Assembly: GCA_014905825.1 (NCBI GenBank)
Contig: JACGCN010000034.1
Location: 186,001 to 250,000 of the forward strand
Origin: Lyophyllum atratum
Lineage: Eukaryota; Basidiomycota; Agaricomycetes; Agaricales; Lyophyllaceae
Direction: 5' to 3'
DNA length: 64,000 bases
Shown piece by piece: positions 1 through 14,295 of this stretch. Positions within the stretch are counted from its first letter, which is position 1. Each line of letters begins with the position of its first letter. Position numbers and translations under genes: made by a program. The notes under the pieces were generated by a model. That model made no database searches. It saw nothing but the letters and a program-made list of their open reading frames with translations, and was not told the DNA's origin.

Positions 1-857
1 AAATAGATACCTGGAAATCAACTGCGTGGCCGTCTTTCTTGTTCAAAGTGATCTGAGAGATGATGCGCTGTGTGTGACGTGTAAAAAGTTGCAAGTGCGC
101 GACACGGTTTCGAGTGAAGAAAGGGCGTGTTATTGTGCGATGGAATCTGTAGCATAACTCCTTCAGAATGACTTCAAATCCTAAGCAAGTCAAGCATACT
201 TCCACATGTCACCTACTTGTCGCGTTAAAATATTCCTAATCATAAGTCTTCACAAGACAAGAGCGTTTGCTTACCAGGAGAACTAAAGACACCACTTCCT
301 AGTACTAAGCCCATAGCTTCGTGAAGACTCTCGTCTAAGCGAAAGCGGCTTTCAATGCATCCTCTGATGCATAAAGCCTAGTGAAGGTCACTGACCTTTG
401 GCATAATTGTCAGGATTAGTCGACAGAATGATCTTTATATGCTCCAATGATGTTGTCAAGATTGTATTGCTGCCTACAAGTACGGGACCATACTTCTGGA
501 GTAATTTCCATATTCTGTCGCCTAATGAAATGACTCAATGGAAGGTATGATAGTCCGGAAGTAGAGTTGCTCCAACGCACCATGGGGACCCAAGTGACCT
601 GGTAGTGTCCTGAACCCAGCCGCTCTCGACATAGGTTGTGCACCGACGAGTGCCGCATTCGCTGCCTCCACACACTTCCTCGAAATTATCTTCACAAGTA
701 TATAAAGTAAGAACGCGGAAAAGAGCAGAGGAACTGAGGTCCAAGTTGGCAGGCGAAGCTCGAGCCAGCGACCAAGTACGAAAATGAAACACACGAACAC
801 AACTGGGACCTGGAGATTACGCCGTAGCAGGTCGAGTCCTGGGGTGATTCTGACCAT
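1..857 (-). CDS. CYP63-like cytochrome P450, N-terminal part (cut by window edge)
   Basis: Membrane-anchored haem monooxygenase; the gene leaves the window on the left, so the haem-binding Cys is not seen. Exons read 857-581, 533-392, 348-275, 212-200 and 146-11, with consistent phases (1,2,1,2) and GT-AG introns. The start MVRITPGL followed by a hydrophobic N-terminal segment (about residues 15-60) is typical of the basidiomycete CYP63 group. Further family landmarks follow in order: GDRIWKLLQKYGPV, TSLEHIKIIL, LGSGVFSSPGDMWKFHR and TRPFFTRNR. The fourth exon is only 13 nt and encodes GDMW. The stretch between PGHLGPH and GDRIW is shorter than I expect for the family, so the first splice junction is the least certain. 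It lies head to head with the coproporphyrinogen oxidase gene, about 330 bp apart. Substrate cannot be told from sequence. Confidence 0.8.
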
Positions 858-1185
858 GGGAGACGCCCGAGAGCCATTTCATTTCTGGCAGTTGCCACTT
901 TCCAGCATTTACTGAGGTCCGAACCGTCACCGGATCTGGCTCCAAGACAAGGCTTCGAATTGGAATTCAGATCAATGATCAACTCTGTCTTGCCACCGTT
1001 CATCACGGCATGCAGCTAATCTACAGGCATTCGACGAGGAAGAGTTCGCAACGGCGATGTTCAAATAAGCTAGCGTCATGTTTCTGACTCCATGGCTGAT
1101 CAGAGCTGGGAAATGGGGAAAGCGGTAGAAAGCGGTACCCGGTGCGGTCCAACTTCCTCTAACTTCCTCTTTACCCCTAACCACC
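858..1185. promoter_or_regulatory. Divergent intergenic region, P450 (-) / HEM13 (+)
   Basis: About 330 bp between two divergent starts, so it must hold both promoters. I see no clear TATA box or strong repeat. Short frames here are not supported by composition or similarity. Confidence 0.4.
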
Positions 1186-2262
1186 ATGGCAGTGCCAGAA
1201 TCATCGTCCGCGAAGCCCATGCGCGCTCAAGTCGAGGAGTACATCGTCGCACTTCAAGACAAGATCGTCTCAGCGTTCGAAACGCTCGATCCTGCTGCCC
1301 CACCCTTCAAACGGGATTCTTGGGTGCGTGCCCAAGGGGGTACGGGACAATCATGCGTGTTCGCATGCCCGGATGATATATCCATCGCGCAGCAAACTGT
1401 GCTGGAAAAAGCTGGGGTTAACATATCAATCGTGCATGGGATTCTGCCACCTAGCGCTATCAAGCAGATGAGAGCAGATCACACCTCGATGCCCCTTCCG
1501 GATCGTCCAGATGGTCTCCCATTCTTCGCTGCAGGCATCAGTCTCGTCATCCATCCACGAAATCCCAATGCACCAACGGTCCACGCGAACTATCGCTACT
1601 TCGAGCTCACAGAGCCGGCCGGCGACGACGAGGGTAGTGGATCCCAGCCAAAAGTTCTGGCATGGTGGTTCGGGGGCGGCTGCGACCTTACACCATCTTA
1701 CCTGTTCGAGGAAGATGCAATTCATTTCCACTCTACTCTCAAGGAGGCTTGCGATAGACACGGTGCCCAGCTCTATCCGACCTTCAAGAAATGGTGTGAC
1801 GAGTACTTCTATATCCCCCATCGGAACGAGACTCGAGGAGTCGGTGGCATCTTCTTCGACGATCTCAGCGAAGGCCCCCACGCACGCCTCGTCTCTCCCA
1901 ACTCTCCTGATCCCGTTCGCCGCCCAACCTCGCCCGCCGAGATCTTCGCCTTCGTCCAGGATCTAGGCAATTCCTTCATACCCTCATACCTTCCCATTCT
2001 CACACGCCGACATTCGCTTCCCTATACACCACTCCAGCGCCGCTGGCAATTAATTCGACGGGGGCGGTACGTGGAGTTCAATCTCGTCTACGACCGAGGT
2101 ACGAAGTTCGGCCTGATGACACCCGGCGCCCGGATCGAAAGCATTCTCATGAGCCTGCCTGAAACGGCAAGGTGGGAGTACATGTCTGAACTTGGGGAGG
2201 AAGGGACTGAAGAGGGAAAATTAGTCGAGGTGCTGAAAAAACCAAGGGAGTGGGTAGAATGA
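1186..2262 (+). CDS. HEM13: Coproporphyrinogen III oxidase (aerobic), haem biosynthesis
   Basis: Oxygen-dependent oxidative decarboxylation of coproporphyrinogen III to protoporphyrinogen IX, the antepenultimate step of haem synthesis. A single uninterrupted exon of 358 codons, which is unusual in this intron-rich window. Family signatures are clear: PTVHANYRYFE (about residue 130), WWFGGGCDLTPSYL (about 160) and the C-terminal RRGRYVEFNLVYDRGTKFGL with the LPP-like LMSLPETARWEY. Length matches fungal enzymes of about 320-390 aa. The start sits in an ACCATGG context and no upstream in-frame Met is plausible. No N-terminal targeting peptide is obvious, in line with a cytosolic enzyme as in yeast. 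Its haem product serves the P450s and DyP peroxidases found elsewhere in the window, but I claim no functional linkage from position alone. Confidence 0.97.
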   Translation: MAVPESSSAKPMRAQVEEYIVALQDKIVSAFETLDPAAPPFKRDSWVRAQGGTGQSCVFACPDDISIAQQTVLEKAGVNISIVHGILPPSAIKQMRADHTSMPLPDRPDGLPFFAAGISLVIHPRNPNAPTVHANYRYFELTEPAGDDEGSGSQPKVLAWWFGGGCDLTPSYLFEEDAIHFHSTLKEACDRHGAQLYPTFKKWCDEYFYIPHRNETRGVGGIFFDDLSEGPHARLVSPNSPDPVRRPTSPAEIFAFVQDLGNSFIPSYLPILTRRHSLPYTPLQRRWQLIRRGRYVEFNLVYDRGTKFGLMTPGARIESILMSLPETARWEYMSELGEEGTEEGKLVEVLKKPREWVE

Positions 2263-3673
2263 GGGCAGCCGTATGGATGAGACGAAGTTTGGTACGCTCC
2301 AGTGTCATCATTGTCCTCGCATCTGCTAAGCTGCATGCATGTTAACAGGATAGAAAAATTGTATCATAATACTATGTAACAAAGCTCGAAGTCCCAAGTT
2401 TGGCTCATGCTTGGGGACGCGACTTCGGATTCGCTTTACTGCAAAGCCTCTTCCGAATTACATTCGAAGGACATCTTCACCTCGGGCTCATATGCCCGTT
2501 ATCGGGGGTGACCTCGACCGCACCCGACCGAACGTACAGTGCAAATTTGAGGTAGAGACAAACCTGAAACAAAGCGACAATGTGATGAAACAGAACTTTA
2601 GAACGTAGCAATGCGCGCTCTCCTGCTTCTGGATCTACAAACCATGCATGGCCAATACGGCTTAGTAAAGTCGTCCTCGTTGTTGGCAGCTCAGCCGCAG
2701 GCGGAAAGACCATTTAAGCACCCACGAGGACAAGGCACGTTTGGCTCTCAACGGTTTCCGAAATAGTGGAGGGTGCACTTTGAGGAGTTCATGGAGCAGC
2801 AGCAGCGAGCTTCTTCCATCGGGTCAGGCTCTATAGAACCATGCTGTCGGGAAGCTCACCATGTAGAAATTCGCGACTTCGTTACTAAAGACGCCGGGGG
2901 GGCATCTTGTGTCAATGGTCTCCTGGGGGTTCGTGGTCTATTTAACGTCATGAATTCGTATGGTAAGCATTTTTTCGTTTCAGATTGAAACGTGTTTCGA
3001 TTGCAGAGAAGTCTTCTCTCCATCATGCTAGTCTACCATCGTGACATTCGAACGGAATACAGAGAAGTGATTGAGGGAGACGGCACTATGACGATTGTCG
3101 TCGTCTGCGATAGAGCCGACGAGCACCAGCGACGTTCGATACGATCTCGAACACATGACCCTACATGATCGCCTGGGGAATCGGGATGCTCGAGATTTTA
3201 CACGCTGGTGATATGCCAAGTTGATTTAAGGAGGGACAAATATCGCTCATCCGACGGCTCGGACTGGTACCGAACCACCTGCCAGTGCGATCCGCGACTT
3301 TCCAGCTCGTCGAGCCAGCATCAAGCCGCTCATGCATGATCAAACGCCCCAATCCTACCGTAATGGCTGGTATGAGGTGTGTCTCTGCCCCATGTGTACG
3401 TGGATACCTACCGCCTGGAGAAGAAACGACACACGATTCGATGCCAAACTGTGGATTGTTGGCAGCCGCACCCAGAATTTACAAGTACCGAAAAGCAAGA
3501 TTCCTCTCCTTGAATTATCTCCATAGGGGTATCGTATTCTGTCGCAAGTCCTACAAGTGAATCGCTGATATCATTACACTGTATAATAAAACAGTAAGTA
3601 GCAACCCCCGAATTAGATATGTGATAAAAAAGCGGATAAAGATAGGTTTTATGTGCTTGATTGCAGGAACTGG
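2263..3673. other. Intergenic, no gene recognised
   Basis: 3' flanks of HEM13 (+) and of the carboxylesterase (-). Small frames occur, the longest a 78-codon minus-strand frame at 2477-2713, but none has splice partners or a recognisable motif. Confidence 0.4.
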
Positions 3674-5924
<2,251 letters not shown>

Positions 5925-7163
5925 GGTGGCAGCGGCGGGGGCCCCTGTAGGTTGGCCACTAGCGAGCTCGAAGGTTTAAGTACTCGAGTACACCGCACAA
6001 GTGTTCAATATCGTTGGCGGTAACAGATCTGATGCCAGAAAAAGGACGCCTGATCAATTCTACCAAAGGTACCGTCCAATAATGAAAAGCGGGCCGGCAG
6101 TTTATTCCGGCAGGAGCAGCCGTTCGTGTGCCGTCCTCGTTCTCAACAAAGTTAAGGCATTCATTTGGGCTAGTTTTCACAACGAGTTATCGATGATGGG
6201 ATGGAGACGCGGAGTGCTGTCTGGATCGTTGCTCGACGGTCGTGGAGGACGATCCGAGCATGAGGAGTTGAGGCGTTGAGCAAGAAATCCGCCTATTTGG
6301 TTCGGTTTGGCAGCGGACGCACAAAACGCAAAACACGGCATCTCACGCTCAACCTGGACCACCACGTTATGTTCCGGCGGTACATGAGGTGAGGAACAGG
6401 AATGACGAAGCGACATCAAGGGAAGTATCACCAGTATCGGTAATCTGTTCAGACGTCTGCTATGTTTTTTTTCTCTAACTTGCCAAGGTCGTCCGACCTA
6501 AAAATCCCACCTGATCCATGCACGTTCTCCAGTCAATTGAAGCTATTTATACATGCCACGGAGCCAAGCACTTATTTGAATTTGAAGAGAATGTGCGTAC
6601 TTCGCCCCCTGAGTGCTGAAGAACATTTTACCACATCAGATGGCACCTATCAGATTATCCCACAACGCAAAATGACATCATGACGCAGCTCCGTCTGACT
6701 TGAGCATCTGGTCCTGATCGTGTGGCAACCAAGGCGGCCTCGTCGGCCTCGTTAACGAGGTGAGAAACTCAGGTGTCGCATCCTTCTGGGTAACAATCTT
6801 ACCCTCAGGACTGGGTTTGATATATTGTGTTTGATAAGCTGATTTGTCCACGCAGCGAAAAATGCGGATTGATCCCCCGTGTGGAGTATCTTTTGACCCG
6901 CCGATATGTTTCTCCCTCGGATATGCCTCGATGATGCGCCGCCGATCCACGCACGCGGTCGACGCGCTGATTCGGAGCTCAAGAGCCAAGTCGCAACACG
7001 TCCTCCGTTTCCTCGCGTCCCACTTTAAGCTTTACACGCCGACAACCCTCCTTCAGGTACTCGAATCTCGCTTCTTCGAGATACATCAAGCGCCACTCGA
7101 GGAGATAAATTCGGGACTGATTCTGTCTGATTCTACCTTCACTTCTCGTCCTTTGCGCCCACC
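5925..7163. other. Intergenic, carboxylesterase (-) / DUF6533 gene (+)
   Basis: About 1.2 kb between two divergent starts. Overlapping short frames on both strands at 6678-7182 have no intron support. A T-rich tract lies at about 6463-6475. No RNA gene or mobile element seen. Confidence 0.35.
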
Positions 7164-8719
7164 ATGAGTTCAGCTGCAGCACTCATAGCGGCGGCGAACT
7201 ACCTCAAGATTGCTGGAGCATCGATTTTTGCCTTCGGTGCGATCTTTAGCTTTTGCGTTCCAGCTCTTATTCATCTCATCTTATCTTCCCGCACCCCAGA
7301 TTACTTTCAAACGCTCCCTGCAGAGATCCGGTTCTGTGAGTTTGCATCCCCCTTCTCGCTTTTTGAATGGGATCTCATAAGGATATTTAGATAGGAAGCA
7401 GAAGAGCTTCTTGCAGATCTCTATAGCATGTTGGCTATTGGTTTCTGTCCGAGTTCGTCGTCATACCCCATCCTCCTATCTTTTTCCAACGAGATTGTCT
7501 ATAGTATCTCGGAATGGTGGCCATTCTCTTATCCTTGGTTGGCGGATTCTCCACCAACTTCACGCGCAAGACCTGCGATAATTACTTTCTCGCGGTGCCG
7601 ATCCTTAAGGTACCGTCAAGCCATGTCATGATCACCATCTCGTTTACTGATGAACCCGTGTCATTTCGAAGGTTCTGGCAGCCGTTGCTTCGCAGGGCGT
7701 GTTCATTTTCCGGACATATGCCATTTGTAACCGAAGTAAAACTGTCCTTTACTTCCTCCTCATCTTCGGTGGACTTCTCAGCGCCGCCGAAATCATCGCA
7801 CCGGTCGTCGTACCTAGAAATGCGAAGCTGGGAGCCAGTGGGAACTGTATCTCGGATTTGTCGAAGGTGAAGCCAGCATTTCCCTCATGGTGCAATATTT
7901 TTTGACATTCGATGATTGATGAAGGGTACGACAAGTTGGATCCAATACATGGTGCGACCCTGCGCCTTCTCCTACTGCATTGAGCTATCTAACCTCATTT
8001 CTGCCACAGTGTCAGGTATTATTCGACGTGGTTATCCTTGGCTTGACCAGCGACCGCCTCTTCCGCGGGGTCGACATGAAGTTCGTCACGCGCTCGGAAT
8101 TCACAAAAATCTTCTGGGAGAGTCAAATCATGTACTTCATCGCAGTCACGATCATGAACGTCTGTGCGTCGCAATACCCACCCTTGTTGACCCTAGATTT
8201 GACACAACGTGTTCAGTGAACCTCATCTTCTTCATCAAGTTCAGCCACTCGTCGGAGTCGACCATGTTCGCCACCCTTGGCATGGCCGTTACCGCTATTT
8301 TTTCGAGCCGCGTCAGTAAGTAGGATCCACGCGTACGCTGATCAAATACTGATACTGATCATCGAATAGTCCTAGACCTTCATGAAGTTTCCCATGGCCC
8401 TCGCTCTCGCTCGTACTCGACGTCTGGCATTCCCAATCAAGCCAACGGCGTCCACACCACGACGTTTAGGAATGGGGAAATTATCGACCGACAATTCCGA
8501 GTAATCACCACCGCCGATGAGACTAAGACGGATTCGTACAGGATGGACAACATGGTAAATAATGGTTCAGTTCCCTTCAACGTCATTCTCACGGTGAGCC
8601 CGCAGGACAACGGTGGAGTCCTTGTACAACGCGAAGTGGTGGCTATGGTCGATTCTGACCAGGGCTCCCTCCGCTCATGGGAGAGGCGACAGGCCGATCT
8701 CAAAAATTCACCGATTTGA
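7164..8719 (+). CDS. Multipass membrane protein of the basidiomycete DUF6533-type family
   Basis: Nine exons read 7164-7236, 7300-7335, 7391-7446, 7505-7609, 7672-7866, 7925-7951, 8010-8163, 8217-8315 and 8370-8719; they sum to 1095 nt (364 aa) with every phase consistent. The N-terminal part includes the DYFQTLPAEIRFYRK segment, which resembles the D-x3-T-x3-E core of the DUF6533 domain common in mushrooms. About six to seven hydrophobic segments follow, then a soluble C-terminal tail of about 110 residues rich in Ser, Asn and Asp. Such proteins look like seven-helix membrane proteins; their function is not established and I do not assign one. A 27-nt and a 36-nt exon are predicted, so transcript evidence would be most useful there. 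Confidence 0.75.
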
Positions 8720-9802
8720 AAATTAGAATAGTTCGTTTTGTAACAGGGCTTGGGAAGGTAATGATGTAGGTGTATAGGATTATGTAGTTGTGTTGCAAAA
8801 TGTAAGTGGTACTGAAGGAAGTTGTATAAAAGCTGACGGTCATTACAACTACATAAATTTCGAGTGAGTGTTCCCTAAAGTACAGAAAGATCTTGACACT
8901 GACTGAGTCCCGGCTAGTAAGTATGGACATGTTATGCATAGATAATAGTAATAGGGGCCACTTGCCTGAAACACCTCGGCCTCGCATTGCAGACTCAGTG
9001 ATCCGGGTTGGATCCGGGTCCTTCGCGAGTCCATATGCGGTGGCGTCTTCGGATATTGACAAAATGATCGCTGGTGGCAGTGGGTCAATACACGTGCGCG
9101 GAACTCCGCGAGCCCTGGCTCAACGTCCCGCCGCCAAAATACGATCGCTCTCCAAAAACTCTCGATCCTATCTGTACCCTTCAATATTTTGTCGATCATT
9201 TTCATCCATTCCAACCTATTTTAACCTGTAAGTGCTCATATACCTGCGGGGGGTGCAAGGGACGGATCCTTCGTCTCATGCACTTCCCCGCAGGTCAGTA
9301 CATAGCTTATTTCGATTCGCTTACTTCCGGTCTCACGCAGTTCCTGGCAGAGCGTACAATACATTGTCTCCGGACGCTTTTTTTCTATGGGGCATAATAG
9401 ACAAGCATCGACTTGACACACGTTGCATTGAATGAGTTTGGACTTTTCAGACCCGATGATCCGGGTCGTTCGTGCGCCTGCATGTGGTGGCATCTTCCAA
9501 CATGTATCCTCATATATCGCGTATCGGAAACAAAGTCAGTGCGCCCGGCGTCCACCTTTTGACTGTGCATGGATTACGTGGATGCGAAGAACGAATGGTG
9601 TCACGGGGTCTGCGCGCGTTTAGAGCACGTGCCGTGACTTTTTACGCGTGTCTTGGGTGTTGCAGTGCTCGACTGTCGTCATCCTCAGTTCATCCATGCA
9701 AACGTGGTTGGAGTCGTCTTAAACACCCCCCGTCGCCAGCTCCCATATCCTCTGTCTCCCTACCATCACGACCCAAGCGCCCTATCAATACTCCTTGAAG
9801 TC
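8720..9802. other. Intergenic, no gene recognised
   Basis: 3' flank of the DUF6533-type gene and promoter side of the anoctamin gene. A minus-strand frame at 9236-9493 carries several CxxC pairs but has no start context, introns or recognisable fold; I leave it unassigned. Confidence 0.35.
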
Positions 9803-12283
9803 ATGTCACCCGAAGTTGACTTGGTTATCACATTTCGGGCCACGAGAAAAACTAGCCTTTCCAAGCAGCAAATCCGCGAAGATTCTCGGAAGGCTGAACA
9901 GCAATATTCACGGTTGATTGACACACTTAGGTATGGAGGTCTTCGTGCGGTGGGGAGACGGGGAGAGTCGTTGGGTCACCTACTTGTATTTGTATCATGT
10001 CCAAAGAGCCATGTAGTGAATCTCGCCAAACGGGAGAGGTGCGTAGTGTTTGGTTATTCTTGAATACCCCATGAACGGTCTATTTAGGCATTCGGACTTC
10101 TTATCTGGCTTACCGACGACACCCTTGGGCCCAGAGGCTGATTCCATTTCATTGTCTCCAGCGGACCGCATTCGACTGGTGCATGCCTACGTTTCCTCCA
10201 TCCCAGCAGACGGAGGTCTAGGGATCACCCCTGGAGCTTCTGAATGGGACCTTGTGGAATCTGTAATGACACTTCACGACAGAGAGTTCAACGAGAGGTG
10301 GACTCGCAGTTGGACGCCACGCCAAATCGCTTCCGTGCAGCTGGAGAAAATCCGAGAACAGGTACATTATCCGTCTCCTTACATGGACTATACTAAACAG
10401 ACAGCTTAGTTTGGCGACTCTGTCGCACTTTACTTCGCCTTTTTGGCTTCATACACCAAAGCCCTGGTATTCCCCGCCGTCTTAGGTCTCATATTCTACT
10501 TTTTTGGCGCGCCCTATTCCCCCATATATTCAAGTTTGGTATTCGTATGGTCTGTTGTCTTCGTCGAGTGGTGGCGTGTACACGAACGTACTCTTTCCCT
10601 GCGGTTTGGAACACGCGGCTCCTTCCGCGTAGAAAAGCGTCGCGCCGCTTATCAACCAGGGTTCCCGTGGTGGAAACGTGAACTAAGGATCCTCGCAAGT
10701 CTGCCTGTCCTGCTCGTGTTTGCTGGAACTTTGACCGCGCTCCTCACTGGAATATTCGTCTTCGAAGCCTTTGTCACGCAGTTATATACTGGCCCAGGAC
10801 ACAAATATATCGTAAGTGGTGGACCGTCTACTTTCCCCCACAGTACTGATGCTCTCCCACCAGTCTTTTAGTCCTACGATTCTATTTGTAGCTCTCGTTC
10901 CGCGGTTCCTCGCTCTGTACCAATCATTGGCTCGGAGGTTGACAGAATGGGAGAATCACGCACATTATTCGACACACGCTGCCTCCCTCACTCTGAAGAC
11001 TTTCGCGCTCAGCGCTCTCGTCGCGTACTTGGGCCTGGGCCTCAGCGCCTTCGTATACGTTCCGTTTGGCGAAGGGGTCATGCAATTCATGCAAACATGG
11101 ATCTTCCACGAGACCACTAATGGCCACCTCCAAGGGGTGAACGCGACAGTGTCTGACGGTGCCTCCGAGAAAAAGGCCCCTGGTCCCACGGGAGGATTCT
11201 GGGACATGGACAAATCGAATGCGAGTCGCAAGTTGAATCCGGGCCGGCTGAAGGACCAGATGTTTGCGTATACGGTGACCAACCAGGCCGTCAATACCTT
11301 TGTTGAGGTGGGGCTCCCGTATATCCTCCGCGGCGTGTCGTCTTTCCGGAGCAGAAAGAAAGGCGCGTCGGCTCCTGGTAGTCCTGGCGGGAAGAATAGT
11401 GTGAAGAAGCGGGTGGTGTTCGAGGACGAGAAGGAGAAGGGTGGGATGGAGGAGCGGGAGTTCTTGGACAGGGTAAGGGAGGAGGTCGCGCTCCCTGAGT
11501 ATGAGCTTTTCGGCGACTATAGTGAGATGGTCACACAATTCGGCTATGTTGCGCTCTGGTCGACCATCTGGCCACTTGCACCAGGTCAGTTTCATTTCTA
11601 GTCTTACATCGTTTTGCACTCATAATAGTGCGCATATAGTCATGGCCCTTCTCAACAACTTCCTTGAGCTTCGCTCCGACGCGTTCAAGATGACTGTCCA
11701 CAATCGCCGCCCGATTCCGGCTCGCACAGATACCATCGGGCCCTGGCTCGATGCACTGACGTTCCTCACCTGGCTCGCAGCCCTTACCAACTCCGCACTC
11801 GTATACCTCTTCTGTCCGCGTTCACAAAGCCACTGTTCGGCCACGCCGAGTGCCCATATGACACAACTCGACAACGTCCACAAGCATCTCTTCTCAGCGT
11901 CTGGTGCCTCACCCCCCGATGGCGGGGCTGATGCTGGGATCGTCGCGACCAGGGAGTTGCTGTTCACGGCACTGCTGATTGCGCTCATGGCTAGTCACGG
12001 GTACATCGTTCTAAGAACTGTTGTGAGACATGTCGTTGAGAGGATATTCTGGAAGGGCAGCGAGGAGGTTAAACAGCGGGAGCAGAAGGATAGGGAGATC
12101 AAGGAGAAGTTCTTAAAGGGCTTTTTGATCGAAGAGGAACGCACACGGGATGCGTCTGCGAGAGAGGATGAAGGGGCTGGTGAAGCGCGCAACGAGGATG
12201 GCCTTGATCCGGGGCCGGTTAATGGTTTCTGGGAGCATGATGAAGGATTGGAAGAGATTTCGAGGGTGTCAAAGGAGGTTTGA
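9803..12283 (+). CDS. Anoctamin/TMEM16 family membrane protein (Ist2-like)
   Basis: Fungal TMEM16 homologue, a polytopic ion channel or lipid scramblase family; yeast Ist2 tethers the cortical ER to the plasma membrane. Exons 9803-10038, 10088-10361, 10410-10811, 10864-11584 and 11640-12283 sum to 2277 nt (758 aa), all GT-AG. Landmarks: a cytosolic N-terminal region of about 170 residues, FGDSVALYFAFLASYTKAL at the first membrane segment, repeated hydrophobic helices, FGYVALWSTIWPLAP, and ALLNNFLELRSDAFKM, a hallmark of the anoctamin domain. The C-terminal tail is charged and probably cytosolic (KQREQKDREIKEKFLKGF). The last 220 nt or so of the coding region are also the start of a tandem duplication and recur as a fragment at 14.88-15.1 kb. 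Whether it acts as scramblase, channel or tether cannot be told here. Confidence 0.93.
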
Positions 12284-13058
12284 TCGTTTGCCGCACGGAC
12301 TTCAGAGTTATCGCTGCCAGCGTACTTTCGTCTTTCTTGCTACTACATTGTATGACTGTGTCTTTGTGTCCATGGCTGCTACACTGATTTACACGACAGT
12401 TCCACCATGATCATAACATACTATTGGTACTCATACGAAGTTTACTCTCGGTCTTCTACACTATCTACCAAGCCTGTTGCCGCCACTAACCTTCGTGACG
12501 CCTTTGGCGTAATTGCGCTACCAGCAGGCTCCTGATATTTCTCGTCAGCATTCTGTAGATCCTTTGTATCTCGACCTGGGTTGGGTTCTCCCGAGGTCGC
12601 AATCCGTATATTCAGTTATCGATCGAATATAATCGTTGGGGCCCCATCGTTTCTAGTGCTAAGTGCTAACGAGTGTATTCGAGCAGAGTAGCTTTAGCTT
12701 ATACCATCAAAAACACAGGTTTATTGTGTGGATAGGAAGCAACCACTGCAAATACCAACGTTTTAAAAACTAGATGATGTTAAAACATAAACTCCCGACG
12801 AAACAAGGAATCAGATATGCATATCACCGTTCCTCGAAACTTTGTACTGCTTTGGTATACTTACACGACCACTGGCAAAGGCGAGCAGTTTAAAAAAATC
12901 GTGTAAGATAAGCCACAATGTTATACGAAAACGAACTATTTGAAACGAAGGAAATTATACAATTGATGAGTGACGCATATGTACGTGAGCGGTAAAGAGA
13001 AAGTTATTAACTATGGGTTTTTTTGTCAAGTAACCCCCCACGACCTTGAGACATGTGT
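12284..13058. other. Intergenic, AT-rich, inside unit A
   Basis: 3' flank of the anoctamin gene and of the convergent Gly-rich gene. The corresponding part of unit B is 15103-15894. No gene seen. Confidence 0.4.
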
Positions 13059-13511
13059 TCACCAATGTCTGGACCACCGCCCTCTGTTCCAACCTCCGCC
13101 GTTCCAACCACGCCCATTCCAACCACCGTTCCAGCCACCACCATTCCAACCGCCATTGTTCCAACGATCATTGTTCCAACGACCATTATTCCAACCGCCA
13201 TCGTTCCAACCGCCGTTGTTCCACCCGCCACCATGATTACCTCCACCATTACCACCATTTCCGCCGTTACCCCCGTTTCCGCCGTTACCACCGCCACCAT
13301 TGTTCCAGCCGCCATGATTGCCTCCACCATTTCCACCATCTCCACCGTCCCCTCCATCCCCACCGTCACCGCCGCCGCCATTCCATGAGGTTCCTCTGAC
13401 CTCCATGTCGTTCATCCTTGCGAATTTGGCGTTAGAACCATCGGCTGATGCAATGGGACTGGCAATTGCGAAGCCGACGAGTGCTGCAACGACAAAGAAT
13501 TGGAACTTCAT
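13059..13511 (-). CDS. Secreted Gly/Asn/Trp-rich repeat protein, intronless copy
   Basis: 150-codon single exon. The first 18 or so residues (MKFQFFVVAALVGFAIAS) form a signal peptide. A short spacer with KFARMNDMEVRG follows, then a low-complexity tail of GGDGG, GGNGG and GGWN/GGWNN repeats to the C-terminus (RWSRHW). Composition suggests an extracellular matrix, wall or surface protein; no enzymatic domain is present and function is unknown. The paralogue at 15895-16338 in unit B is collinear but carries a 51-nt intron between the codons for ME and VRG that is absent here. The opposite strand is open over the repeat only because the repeat lacks stops. Confidence 0.8.
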   Translation of the reverse strand: MKFQFFVVAALVGFAIASPIASADGSNAKFARMNDMEVRGTSWNGGGGDGGDGGDGGDGGNGGGNHGGWNNGGGGNGGNGGNGGNGGNGGGNHGGGWNNGGWNDGGWNNGRWNNDRWNNGGWNGGGWNGGWNGRGWNGGGWNRGRWSRHW

Positions 13512-14003
13512 TATGGTGGTTGAGGTCGAGTTTTTTGAAGGTTTGTAAAAGACTTTGCGATGAAAGTCGTTGATGCAACGATGAGTAGCTGAGTGGATAT
13601 GTATCTGGGAAATGTAGAGATGCTAGAAATCGAAGTCGAGAGGGCCCTTTTATAGACGTAGGAAAGGGGTTCAGAGCGTCCGAGGATGACCAGGTGGGTC
13701 GCCACCGTATATCATGTGTAGTGAATCACTCCTCCAGAGGGGTCTGCTGACATTAGGGTTAATTGTTGGGCTTGAAGCCACGGCAAGCTCTGTAAAGTGT
13801 TCTGCACGGAGGTCCTTTAATTTATATCTCAGTTAAACGTATGTCCATTGCTTCAACTCACTCACTTGATCAAGAATGAATGGCAAAGCAGAACACGACG
13901 CAAAGTCCCCGTCGCGTCCTGGTCGCATGATGCGTCAACTGCTTGCAATCGCCCAGTTATTTTACCTCAGACATAGCCCACATAAAATGTTGACCTACGG
14001 CAC

Positions 14004-14295
14004 CTAAAATTTCGTCGATTTGAGGCGAGGTTCCCCGAGTACGTCATTCACTGTGTTTAGGGGCTGAAAAGGCAATGTTTAGTATGAATCATAGCTCCAA
14101 CGACCCACTTACTTTCTCGGACCAATCCACCCCCTTTTCTTGTACAGCTTTCATAGGACCCGGAAGAGTATACGCCCCGTTCCTGAAAGACTTCGTGGTT
14201 TGACTTCGTTTCGCGGTTCCATTGAGGTAAATCCTGGTTGGCTGGTGCAGCCACAACGTAAATAAAGGCAAACAGCGCAAGCCTTTTTGTCCCAT
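14004..14295 (-). CDS. Possible small spliced gene in unit A (hypothetical)
   Basis: Two exons, 14295-14113 and 14063-14004, joined by a good GTAAGT...CAG intron, give an 80-aa frame that ends PRLKSTKF. The same second exon is kept in unit B (GESRLRPTKF at about 16825-16885). In unit B, however, the first exon has an in-frame TAA and the donor is GCAAGT, so that copy looks degenerate or spliced as GC-AG. Start codon and possible upstream exons are uncertain. I recognise no family. Confidence 0.3.

Noticed and set aside
11501..11639. Reading the 260-codon frame from 11501 as a separate gene
   Set aside because: It is the last anoctamin exon extended backwards through the intron; ALLNNFLELRSDAF belongs to the anoctamin domain.
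13046..13399. His/Ser-rich and Pro/Thr-rich plus-strand frames over the Gly-rich gene
   Set aside because: Antisense readings of the GGWN repeat; only the minus strand has a signal peptide and a conserved start in both copies.
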